A stretch of DNA of 64,000 bases, taken from positions 21,747-85,746 of the forward strand of contig NZ_JXTE01000035.1 of the NCBI RefSeq assembly GCF_000972385.1. Reading direction: 5' to 3'. Both the position numbers and the translations under genes were made by a program. The DNA is from Streptomyces sp. WM6386. Lineage in GTDB: Bacteria; Actinomycetota; Actinomycetes; Streptomycetales; Streptomycetaceae. Below, piece by piece: positions 32,437 to 41,366 of this stretch. How positions within the stretch are numbered: the first letter of the stretch is position 1; each line of letters begins with the position of its first letter. The notes under the pieces are model-generated. The model searched no databases and had not been told where the DNA came from. It worked only from the letters and a program-made list of their open reading frames with translations.

Positions 32437-33531
32437 GTGGCCGCAGCCGTCACACACGATCCGCCGCCCGCCGCCGAAGGGCGACAGGGCGGGCCGTTGA
32501 TCGTCACCGAAGACCCGGTGCTCCTCGACGACCTGCTGCGCCTGTGCGCGGCGGCCGGCGCCACACCCGAGGTCCATCCGGGGGTGCCGGAACCGAGAGG
32601 CCGCTGGGAGGCCGCACCGCTCGTCCTGGTCGGCGACGACGCCGCGCGGCGCGTGCGCGGAGCCACCCGCAGAGGCGGAGTGGTCCTCGTCGGACGGGAC
32701 CAGGACGACTCCGGGGTCTGGCGCCGGGCCGTCGAGATCGGCGCCGACCATGTCCTGATGCTGCCCGACGGGGAGCAGTGGCTGGTCGACCGGATCGCCG
32801 ACGTCGCCGAGGGCGTCGGCCGGCCCGCCCTCACCGTCGGCGTCATCGGCGGCCGCGGCGGGTCCGGGGCATCCACCCTCGCCTGCGCGCTTGCCGTCAC
32901 CTCCGCGCGGGAGGGACTGCGCACCCTGCTCGTGGACGCCGATCCGCTGGGTGGCGGACTCGACGTACTCCTCGGTGGCGAGACCGCGGAGGGCCTGCGC
33001 TGGCCCGCGTTCGCCGCCTCGCGCGGCCGGGTCGGCGGCGGTGCCCTGGAGGAGTCGCTGCCTCAGCTGCACTCCCTGCGGGTCCTCAGCTGGGACCGCG
33101 GCGACTGCGTCGCCGTCCCGCCGCAGGCCGTCCGCGCGGTGCTCGCCGCGGCCCGCCGCCGGGGCGGCACGGTCGTCGTCGATCTGCCGCGCCGCATCGA
33201 CGACGGCATCGCCGAGACCCTCGCCCAGCTCGACCTCGGCATCCTCGTGGTCCCCGCCGAACTCCGCGCCGTCGCGGCGGCCGGGCGGGTGGCCTCCGCA
33301 GTCGGGATGGTCGTGCGCGATCTGCGCGTGGCGGTCCGAGGGCCACATGCGCCCGGGCTCGACGACCGGGAGGTGGCGCGACTGCTCGGACTGCCGCTGG
33401 TGGGCGAGGTGCCCCTGGAAGCGGGGCTGCTGCGGCCGCATGAGAGCAGGACGCCGCCGGGCGCCGGGCGGGGGCCGCTGGCGCGGTTCTGCAAGGAGTT
33501 CTGGGAGCGGGCGTTGGTGGAGGCGGCATGA
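32437..33531 (+). CDS. ssd: Septum-site/CpaE-like ATPase of the Tad locus (Ssd)
   Basis: A 364-residue MinD/CpaE-family protein that heads the secretion operon. The N-terminal part (to about 120) is a receiver-like domain. The ATPase part begins GVIGGRGGSGASTLACALAV, where the usual lysines of the deviant Walker A are lost. LLVDADPLGGGLDVLLGG and VVVDLPRRIDDGI follow. CpaE relatives place the pilus machine; in M. tuberculosis Ssd inhibits septation. The GTG at 32437 is chosen because GAAGGGGG lies nine bases before it. It belongs to the 'helicase/secretion neighborhood CpaE-like' family. The stop overlaps the tadA start (ATGA). Confidence 0.88.
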   Translation: MAAAVTHDPPPAAEGRQGGPLIVTEDPVLLDDLLRLCAAAGATPEVHPGVPEPRGRWEAAPLVLVGDDAARRVRGATRRGGVVLVGRDQDDSGVWRRAVEIGADHVLMLPDGEQWLVDRIADVAEGVGRPALTVGVIGGRGGSGASTLACALAVTSAREGLRTLLVDADPLGGGLDVLLGGETAEGLRWPAFAASRGRVGGGALEESLPQLHSLRVLSWDRGDCVAVPPQAVRAVLAAARRRGGTVVVDLPRRIDDGIAETLAQLDLGILVVPAELRAVAAAGRVASAVGMVVRDLRVAVRGPHAPGLDDREVARLLGLPLVGEVPLEAGLLRPHESRTPPGAGRGPLARFCKEFWERALVEAA

Positions 33532-34817
33532 GTACCTACTCCGACGAGGTGGGCCGGGCGTTGTTCGGCGCAGGGCGGGCCGAGGGCTCGGTGGCGATCA
33601 GGGCCGGTGCGGCGTCCGCGGTGGGGCGGTCGGGCGGGGCGGACATGGCCCCGCCGTTGCTCGACGGCGTACGGCAGTGGCTCGCCGAGAGCGGGGCCGA
33701 GCCGACGCCCGCGCGGGTGGCACAGGCGCTGCGGGAGCAGGGGCGGGTGCTCGGTGACGCCGAAGTCCTCGGGGCGGCCGAGCGGTTGCGCTCCGAGCTG
33801 GTGGGCAGCGGCCCGCTGGAGCCGCTGCTCGCCGACCCTCGTGTGACCGATGTGCTGGTGTCGGCACCGGACCGGGTCTGGGTGGACCGGGGAGGCGGGC
33901 TCGAACTCACCACGGTCGCGTTCCCCGACGCCGCCGCCGTACGACGCCTCGCGCAGCGCCTGGCCGCGGTGGCCGGACGCCGGCTGGACGACGCGCGGCC
34001 CTGGGTGGACGCCCGGTTGCCCGACGGGACACGGCTGCACGCGGTGCTGCCGCCGGTGGCCGTCGACTGCACCTGTCTGTCGCTGCGGGTCGTACGGCCG
34101 CGAGCGTTCACTCTCGACGAGCTGATGGCGGCGGGCACTGTGCCGCCGGGCGGGGACCGGGTGCTGCGGGCGCTGATCGAAGCACGGCTGTCGTTCCTGA
34201 TCAGCGGTGGGACGGGCAGTGGCAAGACAACGCTGCTGAGCGCCTTGTTGGGGCTCGTCGGGCCGGGCGAACGGATCGTGCTGACCGAGGACTCCGCGGA
34301 GCTGCGGCCGGACCATCCGCACGTCGTACGCCTGGAGAGCAGACCCGCCAACCAGGAGGGCGCGGGCCTGGTCTCGCTCGAGGACCTGGTGCGGCAGGCG
34401 TTGCGGATGCGGCCGGACCGGCTGGTGGTGGGCGAGGTGCGTGGGCCTGAAGTGGTGCATCTGCTGGCCGCGTTGAACACGGGTCATGAGGGCGGCTGCG
34501 GAACGGTCCATGCCAACGCGGCGGCCGATGTCCCGGCCCGGCTGGAGGCGCTCGGCACAGCGGCCGGACTCGACCGGGCCGCGCTGCACAGCCAGTTGGC
34601 GGCCGCGCTGTCCGTCGTCCTGCACCTCGCCCGTGACCGCAGCGGGCGGCGCCGGATCGCCGAGGTGCATGTGCTGGAGCGGGATCCGTCGGGGCTGGTG
34701 CGGACGGTGCCGGCGCTGCGGTGGGGTGCGGAGGCGTTCGTGTACGAGCGGGGGTGGGAGCGGCTGCGGGGGCTGCTCGGCACCGCGGGGTCCGACAGGG
34801 GGTGTGGTGATGGGTGA
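33528..34817 (+). CDS. tadA: TadA/CpaF-family secretion ATPase
   Basis: A 429-residue type II/IV secretion ATPase that powers Tad/Flp pilus assembly. Walker A is ISGGTGSGKTTLLSALLG at about residue 225, and the atypical Walker B is DRLVVGEVRGPEVVHLLAAL. The N-terminal region shows the TadA landmark SGPLEPLLADPRVTDVLVS. A histidine box is seen in NTGHEGGCGTVHAN. It is coupled to ssd upstream and overlaps tadB by eight bases downstream. It should work at the cytoplasmic membrane with TadB and TadC. Confidence 0.93.
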   Translation: MSTYSDEVGRALFGAGRAEGSVAIRAGAASAVGRSGGADMAPPLLDGVRQWLAESGAEPTPARVAQALREQGRVLGDAEVLGAAERLRSELVGSGPLEPLLADPRVTDVLVSAPDRVWVDRGGGLELTTVAFPDAAAVRRLAQRLAAVAGRRLDDARPWVDARLPDGTRLHAVLPPVAVDCTCLSLRVVRPRAFTLDELMAAGTVPPGGDRVLRALIEARLSFLISGGTGSGKTTLLSALLGLVGPGERIVLTEDSAELRPDHPHVVRLESRPANQEGAGLVSLEDLVRQALRMRPDRLVVGEVRGPEVVHLLAALNTGHEGGCGTVHANAAADVPARLEALGTAAGLDRAALHSQLAAALSVVLHLARDRSGRRRIAEVHVLERDPSGLVRTVPALRWGAEAFVYERGWERLRGLLGTAGSDRGCGDG

Positions 34818-35661
34818 GGTGGCGACGGGAGCGGCGCTGGTGTGTGCCGGGGCGGCGGTCTGGCTGTCGGTCGGGTGGCGTTCCGGGGCGCGGCGAGCGG
34901 AGTTGCTGCTCGCGGGGGCCGGTGGGGCGGTCGGGGCCGGTTTGCCGGTCTGGCGGCAACTGGCGGGTGGAGTACGGCGGCTGGGGAGCGAGTGGTGGTC
35001 GGCGGCGGCCGGACTGGTGCTGGCCGTGCTGGGGGCCTCGGTGCTGCCGCTCGTCGTGGGGGCGGCCGGAGTGCCGTCGTTGCGGCGGGTGCGGTTGGCG
35101 CGCGAGGCGCGGCGGGCCCGGGAGCGCCGAGGGGCCGCGGTCATCGCGTTGTGCGGGGTGCTCGCCGGAGAGGTGCGGGCCGGACGGCAGCCGGGTGAGG
35201 CCCTGTTGGGGGCCGCGCGGGACTCCGAGGGGCTGGGGGAGGCGCAGCCGGCGGTGCTGGCGGCCGCGCGGTTCGGCGGGGACGTACCGGGTGCGCTCGC
35301 GGGCGCCGCACGGCAGCCGGGGGCCGAGGGGCTGCTGGGCCTCGCGGCGTGCTGGCGGGTAGCGGTGGACCGGGGAGCGGGGCTCGCGGCCGGGCTCGAA
35401 CGGCTCGAGGCGGCGTTGCGCGCGGAGCGGGACCAACGTGCCGATCTGCGTGCCCAGTTGGCGGGAGCACGCTCCACGACGGTGATGCTCGCCGGACTCC
35501 CCGCCCTCGGTCTGCTTCTCGGCACGGCCCTCGGCTCCGACCCGCTCCATGTCCTGTTGCACACCGGGCCCGGCCTGGGCTGCCTGGTGATCGGCGGTCT
35601 GCTGGAGGGGGTGGGGATGTGGTGGGCGGCGCGGATCGTGCGGGGAGCGGAAGCGGTGTGA
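34810..35661 (+). CDS. tadB: TadB-like inner membrane protein (type II secretion F domain)
   Basis: A 283-residue membrane protein. Hydrophobic segments lie near residues 5-22, 30-48, 67-90 and twice at the C-terminus (VMLAGLPALGLLLGTAL and CLVIGGLLEGVGMWWA). The T2SSF domain is in the middle (IALCGVLAGEVRAGRQPGEA, then CWRVAVDRGAGLAAGLERLE). It forms the platform for the TadA motor together with TadC. The ATG at 34810 lies inside the tadA 3' end; a GTG directly before it could also serve. Confidence 0.85.
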   Translation: MGEVATGAALVCAGAAVWLSVGWRSGARRAELLLAGAGGAVGAGLPVWRQLAGGVRRLGSEWWSAAAGLVLAVLGASVLPLVVGAAGVPSLRRVRLAREARRARERRGAAVIALCGVLAGEVRAGRQPGEALLGAARDSEGLGEAQPAVLAAARFGGDVPGALAGAARQPGAEGLLGLAACWRVAVDRGAGLAAGLERLEAALRAERDQRADLRAQLAGARSTTVMLAGLPALGLLLGTALGSDPLHVLLHTGPGLGCLVIGGLLEGVGMWWAARIVRGAEAV

Positions 35662-35698
35662 GGACGGAATCGGCGTGGGGTTCGGAAAGGCAGGCGCT

Positions 35699-36484
35699 GT
35701 GAGTACGGAAGTTGTCCACAGGCTGGGGGTGATCGCGGGAGCCGTCATGGTGCTCGCGTGGCTCGCTCGGTGGGTGGAGGGAATGCGGCGCGAGCGGAGG
35801 CTTCGGCGGCGGCTGACCCGACTGGTGGCCCAGGAGACAGTGCCGGTCGGACCACGGCGTGAGGTGAGGACGGTCGTGCGGCGGTGGTTGCCCTCGCTGG
35901 GCGCGGTGGCCGGCGGGTGGGTGCTGGTCGGTGGGGCTCCCGGTGTCGCGGTGGGGCTGGCTGTCGCGGCGGGCCTGTGGTGGTGGCGGCGCCGGCAGGG
36001 CGACGAGGACACGGGGGAGTCGTACGACGTCGCAGAGGCGGCACGCCAGCTCCCGCTCGCCGCCGATCTGCTGGCGGCCTGTATCGCGGCCGGCGCCGGT
36101 CCGGTGATCGCGGCGCGGGCGGTCGGCGAGGCGCTGGGCGGGCCGGTCGGGGAGGGGCTCGCGCGGGGCGCGGCGGAGGTACGGCTGGGCGGTCCGCCCG
36201 CCGAGGCATGGCGACGGCTGGCCTCGATGCCGGGTGCCGGTCCGCTGGCGCGGTTGCTGGAACGGGCCGATGTGTCCGGGCTCCCGGCGGCCGTACCGGT
36301 CGCACGGCTCGCCGCGGAGGCCCGCGCCGAGTGGGCGCGCTCCGCGACGGCACGGGCCCGGCGGGCGGCGGTCATGGTGACCGCTCCGGTGGGGCTGTGC
36401 TTCCTGCCCGCGTTCATCGCGGTCGGTGTGCTGCCTGTGCTGATCGGCCTGGCCGGCGGGGTGCTGGGAGGGGGTGGCGGATGA
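35699..36484 (+). CDS. tadC: TadC-like inner membrane protein (type II secretion F domain)
   Basis: A 261-residue membrane protein, the second platform subunit. It has an N-terminal hydrophobic segment (VIAGAVMVLAWLARWVEG), a central pair and a C-terminal pair ending in LPVLIGLAGGVLGGGGG. The F-domain core is LPLAADLLAACIAAGAGPVI. The GTG at 35699 with GGAAAGG before it gives the family length. A perfect DnaA-type 9-mer TTGTCCACA occurs inside its start region, probably by chance. It is spaced 37 bases from tadB, the largest gap between the three motor genes. Confidence 0.83.
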   Translation: MSTEVVHRLGVIAGAVMVLAWLARWVEGMRRERRLRRRLTRLVAQETVPVGPRREVRTVVRRWLPSLGAVAGGWVLVGGAPGVAVGLAVAAGLWWWRRRQGDEDTGESYDVAEAARQLPLAADLLAACIAAGAGPVIAARAVGEALGGPVGEGLARGAAEVRLGGPPAEAWRRLASMPGAGPLARLLERADVSGLPAAVPVARLAAEARAEWARSATARARRAAVMVTAPVGLCFLPAFIAVGVLPVLIGLAGGVLGGGGG

Positions 36485-36557
36485 CGGGACGGATCCGGAC
36501 CGACAGCAAGTGATCGAGCGACAGCAGTCAACAGGACCGACCTATACGGGGGTTGAG

Positions 36558-36767
36558 ATGTACAAGGTGGTGCGGGCACGGATGCGTGCCCTGGTGTGCG
36601 GGGCGCGTGCGGCGCGGAGGGACGCGGGGATGGTCACGTCCGAGTATGCGATGGGGATCATCGCGGCGGTGGCGTTCGCGGCCGTCCTCTACAAGGTGGT
36701 CACCAGCGGGGCGGTCAGCGCGGAGCTGCAGGCCATCGTGAAGCAGGCGCTCGATGCGCGGATGTGA
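36558..36767 (+). CDS. DUF4244 Flp-like pilin
   Basis: A 69-residue protein with the prepilin plan: a short basic leader, then MVTSEYAMGIIAAVAFAAVL, whose T-x-E-Y and long hydrophobic helix match Flp/TadE-type pilins. A short variable C-terminal part follows. Actinobacterial DUF4244 proteins hold this place in the Tad locus and are the likely major subunit. GGGGGTTGAG precedes the ATG. A leader peptidase should cut just before the hydrophobic part. No peptidase gene is seen in the operon. Confidence 0.85.
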   Translation: MYKVVRARMRALVCGARAARRDAGMVTSEYAMGIIAAVAFAAVLYKVVTSGAVSAELQAIVKQALDARM

Positions 36768-37125
36768 ACGGGGCCGCGCGGACCGGGGGTTCGTGACGGC
36801 GGAGTCGGCCGCGGTGCTGCCTGTGCTGGTGATGTTCGTCACGGCGCTGGTGTGGGGGCTGCTTGTGGTGGCCGCGCAGATCCAGTGTGTGGACGCGGCG
36901 CGTACGGGGGCCCGGGCGGCGGCGCGGCAGGACCCGGCCGACGCGGTCGTCGAGGTGGCCCGCGAGGCGGCACCGCGCGGTGCGCAGGTCACGGTCAGCA
37001 GGGAGCGACAGGGGGAGGGAGCGCAGGTCCGGGTGGTGGTCGTGGCGAAGCCGCCGATGCTGGGACGGCTGCCCTTCGACGTGCGGGAGGAAGCGGTGGC
37101 GTCGGTGGAGGGGGCGGGCCCATGA
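36754..37125 (+). CDS. TadE-family minor pilin
   Basis: A 123-residue protein with FVTAESAAVLPVLVMFVTAL: the invariant Glu of TadE-like pseudopilins followed by a transmembrane helix. The rest is a small exported domain (QCVDAARTGARAAARQDPAD is the TadE downstream signature). It overlaps the pilin gene upstream by 14 bases and the next TadE-like gene by four (ATGA), so all are made together. It probably caps or initiates the fibre. Confidence 0.85.
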   Translation: MRGCERGRADRGFVTAESAAVLPVLVMFVTALVWGLLVVAAQIQCVDAARTGARAAARQDPADAVVEVAREAAPRGAQVTVSRERQGEGAQVRVVVVAKPPMLGRLPFDVREEAVASVEGAGP

Positions 37126-37691
37126 GAAGGGGCTTCCCGCGGTGCCGGAGCTCTGCCTTGCGCCCGGCCACCTTGGAGGAGGGGCTCGCGCGGCGCCGGG
37201 GTCTCGCCTGTGACCGCGGCTCCGCCACCGTCTGGAGCGTCGGTGCGATCGCCGTGCTGTGCGTGGTGTTCGGCGTCGTGCTCGCCCTGGGCCAGGCTGT
37301 CGTGGTCCGGCACCGGGCGGCCGGGGGTGCGGATCTCGCGGCGCTCGCGGCGGCGGACCACTGGGCGGAGGGCGGTGAGGGGGCCTGCGCCCGGGCGGAG
37401 CGGGTGGCCAGGGCCCAGGGCGCCCGGCTCGTGCGGTGCCTGATCGTGGGCGAGACCTCGGACGTGACGGCGACGGCGGGCCGGGGGCCGTTCGCGGCGG
37501 AGGTCAGGGCACGGGCGGGACCGGCGGACCTGCCCTTTCCGGGACCGGAGGAGCGGTCGTCACCGGCGGAGCAGCCCCCTTCGGGACCGGTGGACCTGCC
37601 CCCTCCGGCACCGGATCCTGTCGAGCCGGCTCCGGTGGCTCCCCCTGCGCCTCGGGCTTCTCCTCCGGCGCCCCCCGCAACAGCACCGTGA
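37122..37691 (+). CDS. TadE-like protein with Pro-rich tail (helicase/secretion neighborhood)
   Basis: A 189-residue protein. GSATVWSVGAIAVLCVVFGV is the TadG/TadE-like transmembrane start, and RHRAAGGADLAALAAADHWA is the typical downstream motif of the 'helicase/secretion neighborhood TadE-like' family. The last ~60 residues are almost all Pro, Ala, Gly and Glu. This tail is encoded antisense to the 3' end of the helicase gene, over 188 bases. The ATG overlaps the stop of the preceding TadE gene. It is the last gene of the Tad operon. Confidence 0.82.
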   Translation: MRRGFPRCRSSALRPATLEEGLARRRGLACDRGSATVWSVGAIAVLCVVFGVVLALGQAVVVRHRAAGGADLAALAAADHWAEGGEGACARAERVARAQGARLVRCLIVGETSDVTATAGRGPFAAEVRARAGPADLPFPGPEERSSPAEQPPSGPVDLPPPAPDPVEPAPVAPPAPRASPPAPPATAP

Positions 37692-40029
37692 GCAACCGCA
37701 CCGCCCCCCTCTTGTGCAGCGGGTCGTTCCCGTTGCCGCACTTGGGGGACTGGATGCAGGACGGGCAGCCGGCGTCGCACTCGCAGGCGGCGATGGCCTG
37801 GCGGGTGGCGGTGAGCCAGGCGCGGGCGGTGTGGAAGGCGCGCTCGGCGAATCCCGCGCCGCCGGGGTGGCCGTCGTAGACGAAGACCGTGGGGAGCAAG
37901 GTGTCGGGGTGCAGCGGGATCGAGACGCCGCCGATGTCCCAGCGGTCGCACGTCGCGAACAACGGCAGCATGCCGATCGAGGCGTGTTCCGCCGCGTGCA
38001 GGGCGCCGCCGAGGATCTCCGGGTTGATGCGGGCCTCGTCCAACTGGTCCTCGGTGACCGTCCACCACACCGCGCGTGTGCGGAGCGTGCGAGGAGGGAG
38101 GTCGAGTTTCGTCTCGCCGAGGACCTCGCCCGTGATGAGACGTCTGCGGAGGAAGGAGACGACCTGGTTGGTGACCTCGACCGAGCCGTAGCACAACCTG
38201 CCCTCGCCCCAGGGGACTTCGACATCCGTCTCCAGGACGGAGACGGCTGTCGTGTCGCGGGCCACCGTGGAGTACGTCGGGTTCGCCTCCTCGACCAGGG
38301 CGACCGAGTCCTCCAGGTCCAGGGACCGGACGAGGTAGGTGCGGCCCTGGTGGAGGTGGACCGCGCCCTCGTGGACGGTCGTGTGCGCGGCGCCCGCGTC
38401 GACCGTGCCCAGGAGGCGGCCTGTGCCCGACTCGACGATCTGGACCGGGTTGCCGCCCCCGCCGCGGATGTCGGTGAGATCGGCGGCCCGTTCCCGGCGG
38501 GTCCAGTGCCAGGCCTTCGTACGGCGGCGCAGGAGTTTCGCGGCCTCCAACTGCGGGAGCAGGCCCTCGGTCTCCGGGCCGAACAGTGCCAGGTCGTCGT
38601 CGGTCAGCGGCATTTCCGCGGCCGCCGCGCACAAGTGCGGTGCCAGGACGTACGGGTTGTCGGGGTCCAGGACCGTCGACTCCACCGGCTGGTCGAACAG
38701 GGCCTCGGGGTGGTGGACGAGGAAGGTGTCCAGGGGGTCGTCGCGGGCGACCAGGACGGCGAGGGCGCCCTGACCGGAACGGCCCGCGCGGCCGGCCTGC
38801 TGCCACAGGGACGCGCGTGTGCCCGGGTAGCCGGCGATGATCACGGCGTCCAGGCCGGAGACGTCGATGCCGAGTTCGAGCGCGGTCGTCGCGGCCAGGC
38901 CCAGCAGTTCTCCCGAGTGGAGGGCCTGTTCCAGGGCGCGGCGTTCCTCGGGGAGGTAGCCGCCACGGTAGGCCGCCACACGTCGGGCCAGGGAGCGGTC
39001 GATCTCGCCCAGCCGCTCCTGGGCGATGACCGAGATGAGCTCGGCGCCGCGCCGGGAGCGTACGAAGGCGACCGAGCGGACGCCCTGCACGGTCAGATCC
39101 GTGAGCAGGTCGGCCGTTTCGGCCGTGGCGGTACGGCGGACCGGGGCGCCCTTCTCGCCCTGCATCTCGGTGAGCGGGGGCTCCCAGAGGGCGAACACCA
39201 GTTCACCGCGCGGTGAGGCGTCGTCAGCCACCTCGACCACCGGGAGGCCGGTGAGGCGGCGGGCGGCGACCGAGGGCTCGGCGGCGGTCGCGGAGGCCAG
39301 CAGGAAGACGGGAGAGGCGCCGTAGCGGGCGCAGAGACGGCGCAGCCGACGCAGCACCTGGGCGACGTGGGAGCCGAAGACGCCGCGGTAGGTGTGGACC
39401 TCGTCGATGACGACGTACTTGAGCGACTTCAGGAAGGAGGACCAGCGGGGGTGGGACGGGAGGATGCCGCGGTGCAGCATGTCCGGGTTGGTCAGCACGT
39501 AGTTGGCGTACTGGCGGATCCACTCGCGTTCCTCGAACGGGGTGTCACCGTCGTAGACCGCAGGTCGAACTGAATTGCCCAGCGGTTGTGAAAGTTCCTT
39601 CACAGAACGCCACTGGTCCGCCGCGAGCGCCTTCGTGGGGGCGAGGTACAGCGCCGTGGCCCCGCGGCCGTTCGGGGCCTCCGAACCGTCCAGGAGGGCC
39701 GTCAGGACGGGCGTGAGGTACGCCAGGGACTTGCCGGAGGCCGTGCCGGTCGCGACCACCACCGATTCGCCGTCGAGGGCGTGCTCGGCCGCCTGTGCCT
39801 GGTGGGCCCAGGGGTGCTCGACACCGGCGGCCTGCACCGCGGCGATGACCTCCGAGCGAATCCGGTCAGGCCAGACGGCATGGCGACCCTCGCGCGGGGG
39901 CAAGTGCTCCGTATGAGTGATGCGCGCAGCCCGACTCGGCCCGGAGGCGAGCCGGTGCAGGACCGTGCCCGGTTCCGGCCGGGAGACGGGTTCCGCCGAG
40001 GGTCGATCGGATCGGTGATTCTTGGCCAT
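37504..40029 (-). CDS. DEVH-box helicase with C-terminal four-cysteine motif
   Basis: An 841-residue superfamily 2 helicase of the 'helicase/secretion neighborhood DEAH-box' type. Motif I is VATGTASGKSLAYL, Ia LAPTKALAADQ, II IDEVHTY, III LASATAAEP, and VI QQAGRAGRSGQ. The C-terminal DUF1998-like part has CECDAGCPSCIQSPKCGNGN, the four cysteines that bind an iron-sulfur cluster or zinc in MrfA-type repair helicases. The final ~50 residues are Pro-rich and overlap the TadE-like gene. The relatives (MrfA of Bacillus) act in mitomycin repair; a repair role is the better guess than pilus assembly. Start MAKNHRS at 40029; earlier GTG codons are possible. Confidence 0.9.
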   Translation of the reverse strand: MAKNHRSDRPSAEPVSRPEPGTVLHRLASGPSRAARITHTEHLPPREGRHAVWPDRIRSEVIAAVQAAGVEHPWAHQAQAAEHALDGESVVVATGTASGKSLAYLTPVLTALLDGSEAPNGRGATALYLAPTKALAADQWRSVKELSQPLGNSVRPAVYDGDTPFEEREWIRQYANYVLTNPDMLHRGILPSHPRWSSFLKSLKYVVIDEVHTYRGVFGSHVAQVLRRLRRLCARYGASPVFLLASATAAEPSVAARRLTGLPVVEVADDASPRGELVFALWEPPLTEMQGEKGAPVRRTATAETADLLTDLTVQGVRSVAFVRSRRGAELISVIAQERLGEIDRSLARRVAAYRGGYLPEERRALEQALHSGELLGLAATTALELGIDVSGLDAVIIAGYPGTRASLWQQAGRAGRSGQGALAVLVARDDPLDTFLVHHPEALFDQPVESTVLDPDNPYVLAPHLCAAAAEMPLTDDDLALFGPETEGLLPQLEAAKLLRRRTKAWHWTRRERAADLTDIRGGGGNPVQIVESGTGRLLGTVDAGAAHTTVHEGAVHLHQGRTYLVRSLDLEDSVALVEEANPTYSTVARDTTAVSVLETDVEVPWGEGRLCYGSVEVTNQVVSFLRRRLITGEVLGETKLDLPPRTLRTRAVWWTVTEDQLDEARINPEILGGALHAAEHASIGMLPLFATCDRWDIGGVSIPLHPDTLLPTVFVYDGHPGGAGFAERAFHTARAWLTATRQAIAACECDAGCPSCIQSPKCGNGNDPLHKRGAVRLLTVLLRGAPEEKPEAQGEPPEPARQDPVPEGAGPPVPKGAAPPVTTAPPVPERAGPPVPPVP

Positions 40030-40192
40030 CGGCACCGAGTGTGTCACTGGCGTGACGGACAATGGGACCAAGGCGTCGTGCACGCCTGCCGTAAGTGATT
40101 GAATGCCATCGCGGCTGGCGAACCGTCCTGGGGGCTTCAAGCCGAGGTGTCCCGCGGGACGACCGCTCGAGTAGCAAGGTGCTGGAGGATCC

Positions 40193-40534
40193 GTGGACCT
40201 GTCCCTGTCGACCCGTACCGTCGGCGATCGCACGGTCGTCGAGGTCGGTGGCGAAATCGACGTATATACCGCGCCCAAGCTGCGCGAGCAGCTGGTCGAG
40301 CTGGTGAACGACGGGAGTTTCCACCTCGTCGTCGACATGGAGGGCGTGGACTTCCTCGACTCCACCGGGCTCGGCGTACTGGTCGGCGGACTGAAGCGGG
40401 TGCGTGCCCATGAGGGCTCGCTGCGCCTGGTCTGCAACCAGGAGCGCATTCTGAAGATCTTCCGCATCACCGGTCTCACCAAGGTGTTCCCGATCCACAC
40501 CTCGGTCGACGAAGCGGTGGCGGCCACCGACTGA
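40193..40534 (+). CDS. bldG: Anti-sigma factor antagonist BldG
   Basis: A 113-residue STAS-domain protein. The phosphorylated serine is Ser57 in [14 protein letters not shown]. The sequence agrees with S. coelicolor BldG as I remember it, including length and C-terminal [12 protein letters not shown]. BldG, when unphosphorylated, binds anti-sigma factors and is required for aerial mycelium and antibiotic production. The GTG start at 40193 has CTGGAGG nearby. The downstream gene is its presumed anti-sigma partner. It is divergent from the helicase, with 163 bases for promoters. Confidence 0.96.
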   Translation: MDLSLSTRTVGDRTVVEVGGEIDVYTAPKLREQLVELVNDGSFHLVVDMEGVDFLDSTGLGVLVGGLKRVRAHEGSLRLVCNQERILKIFRITGLTKVFPIHTSVDEAVAATD

Positions 40535-40652
40535 ACCACCGGCCCGGGGCGCGGAAAAAGGACCGCCCCCCGGGACGGCAGTAGTACATGGGGGTCCCGG
40601 CTTTCGGCAGCCCGGTCCCCCGACAGCACGCCCGTAGTTCCGAGGGGGATGC

Positions 40653-41090
40653 ATGGCCACCGTTGAACTCCGCTTCAGCGCGCTGCCCGAGCACGTCCGC
40701 ACCGCCCGTCTGGTGGCGGCAGCGGTGGCGCGCAGGGCCGGAGTGGACGAGGCCGTTCTCGACGAGGTCAGGCTCGCTGTCGGCGAGGCCTGCTCACGTG
40801 CCGTCGGACTGCACCAGAACGGCGGCATCACCGCACCGGTGAAGGTGCTGCTCATCGAGGAGGAGAAGCAGTTCTCCATCGAGGTGGGCGACGAGGCGCC
40901 GCGCTCGGCCCCGGGTGACCGGGCGCCCGGCGGGGCCGCCGAGGGCGTGGACGTGGAGACCGATGAGGACGAGATGGGCCTCGCGGTCATCAGCGGCCTC
41001 GTGGACGACGTGGAGGTCACCGCAGGGGAGCACGGCGGGTCGATCCGTATGACTTGGCCGACCACTCCGCCGGCCGCGACGCTTCCCTGA
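40653..41090 (+). CDS. RsbW-like anti-sigma factor / serine kinase
   Basis: A 145-residue GHKL ATPase-domain protein. The N box is VRLAVGEACSRAVGLHQ, where the usual Asn of this helix is partly replaced. The G1 region reads FSIEVGDEAP and the G2 region EDEMGLAVISGLVDDVEV. It lies 118 bases downstream of bldG, the usual layout for an antagonist and the anti-sigma factor that phosphorylates it. In S. coelicolor the equivalent protein interacts with BldG. GAGGGGGATGC precedes the ATG. The intergap may hold its own promoter. Confidence 0.88.
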   Translation: MATVELRFSALPEHVRTARLVAAAVARRAGVDEAVLDEVRLAVGEACSRAVGLHQNGGITAPVKVLLIEEEKQFSIEVGDEAPRSAPGDRAPGGAAEGVDVETDEDEMGLAVISGLVDDVEVTAGEHGGSIRMTWPTTPPAATLP

Positions 41091-41112
41091 TCTCACCGTC
41101 GTAGAAGACCTC

Positions 41113-41137
41113 AAGGGCCCTGCTCAGCAGGGCCCTT
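41113..41137 (+). terminator. Terminator of the bldG operon
   Basis: AAGGGCCCTGCT (41113-41124) and AGCAGGGCCCTT (41126-41137) are perfectly complementary around a single C. They are followed by TCTTCTTTTCT, an unusually clear T-rich tail for this genome. Confidence 0.9.
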
Positions 41138-41366
41138 TCTTCTTTTCTCTGAATTCGTGAAAGAATTCACGATCAATCGCCCGATAATTCGATCAAGCGT
41201 CAATGCCTTTGGGGCATTAGCTCTTTCGGGTTCTGTGTCGTGACGTCGATCATTTGCTGAAGAGCATGTGAAGGCTAATTCCGTTTACCGCCCACTGTTT
41301 TGATCAGGTTCCGCTACCTACAATCCGTCCACATCTTGAGCTCAGCACAGGCGTCAAGGAGGACGA
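41138..41366 (+). promoter_or_regulatory. Promoter region of hppA
   Basis: A markedly AT-rich 229-base stretch. TACAAT at 41319-41324 is a good -10 candidate about 45 bases before the hppA ATG; TTGATC and CTGTTT upstream are weak -35 candidates. CGTGAA-AGAA-TTCACG near 41153-41168 is a short inverted repeat within a GAATTC-rich patch. No gene is seen. Confidence 0.45.
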
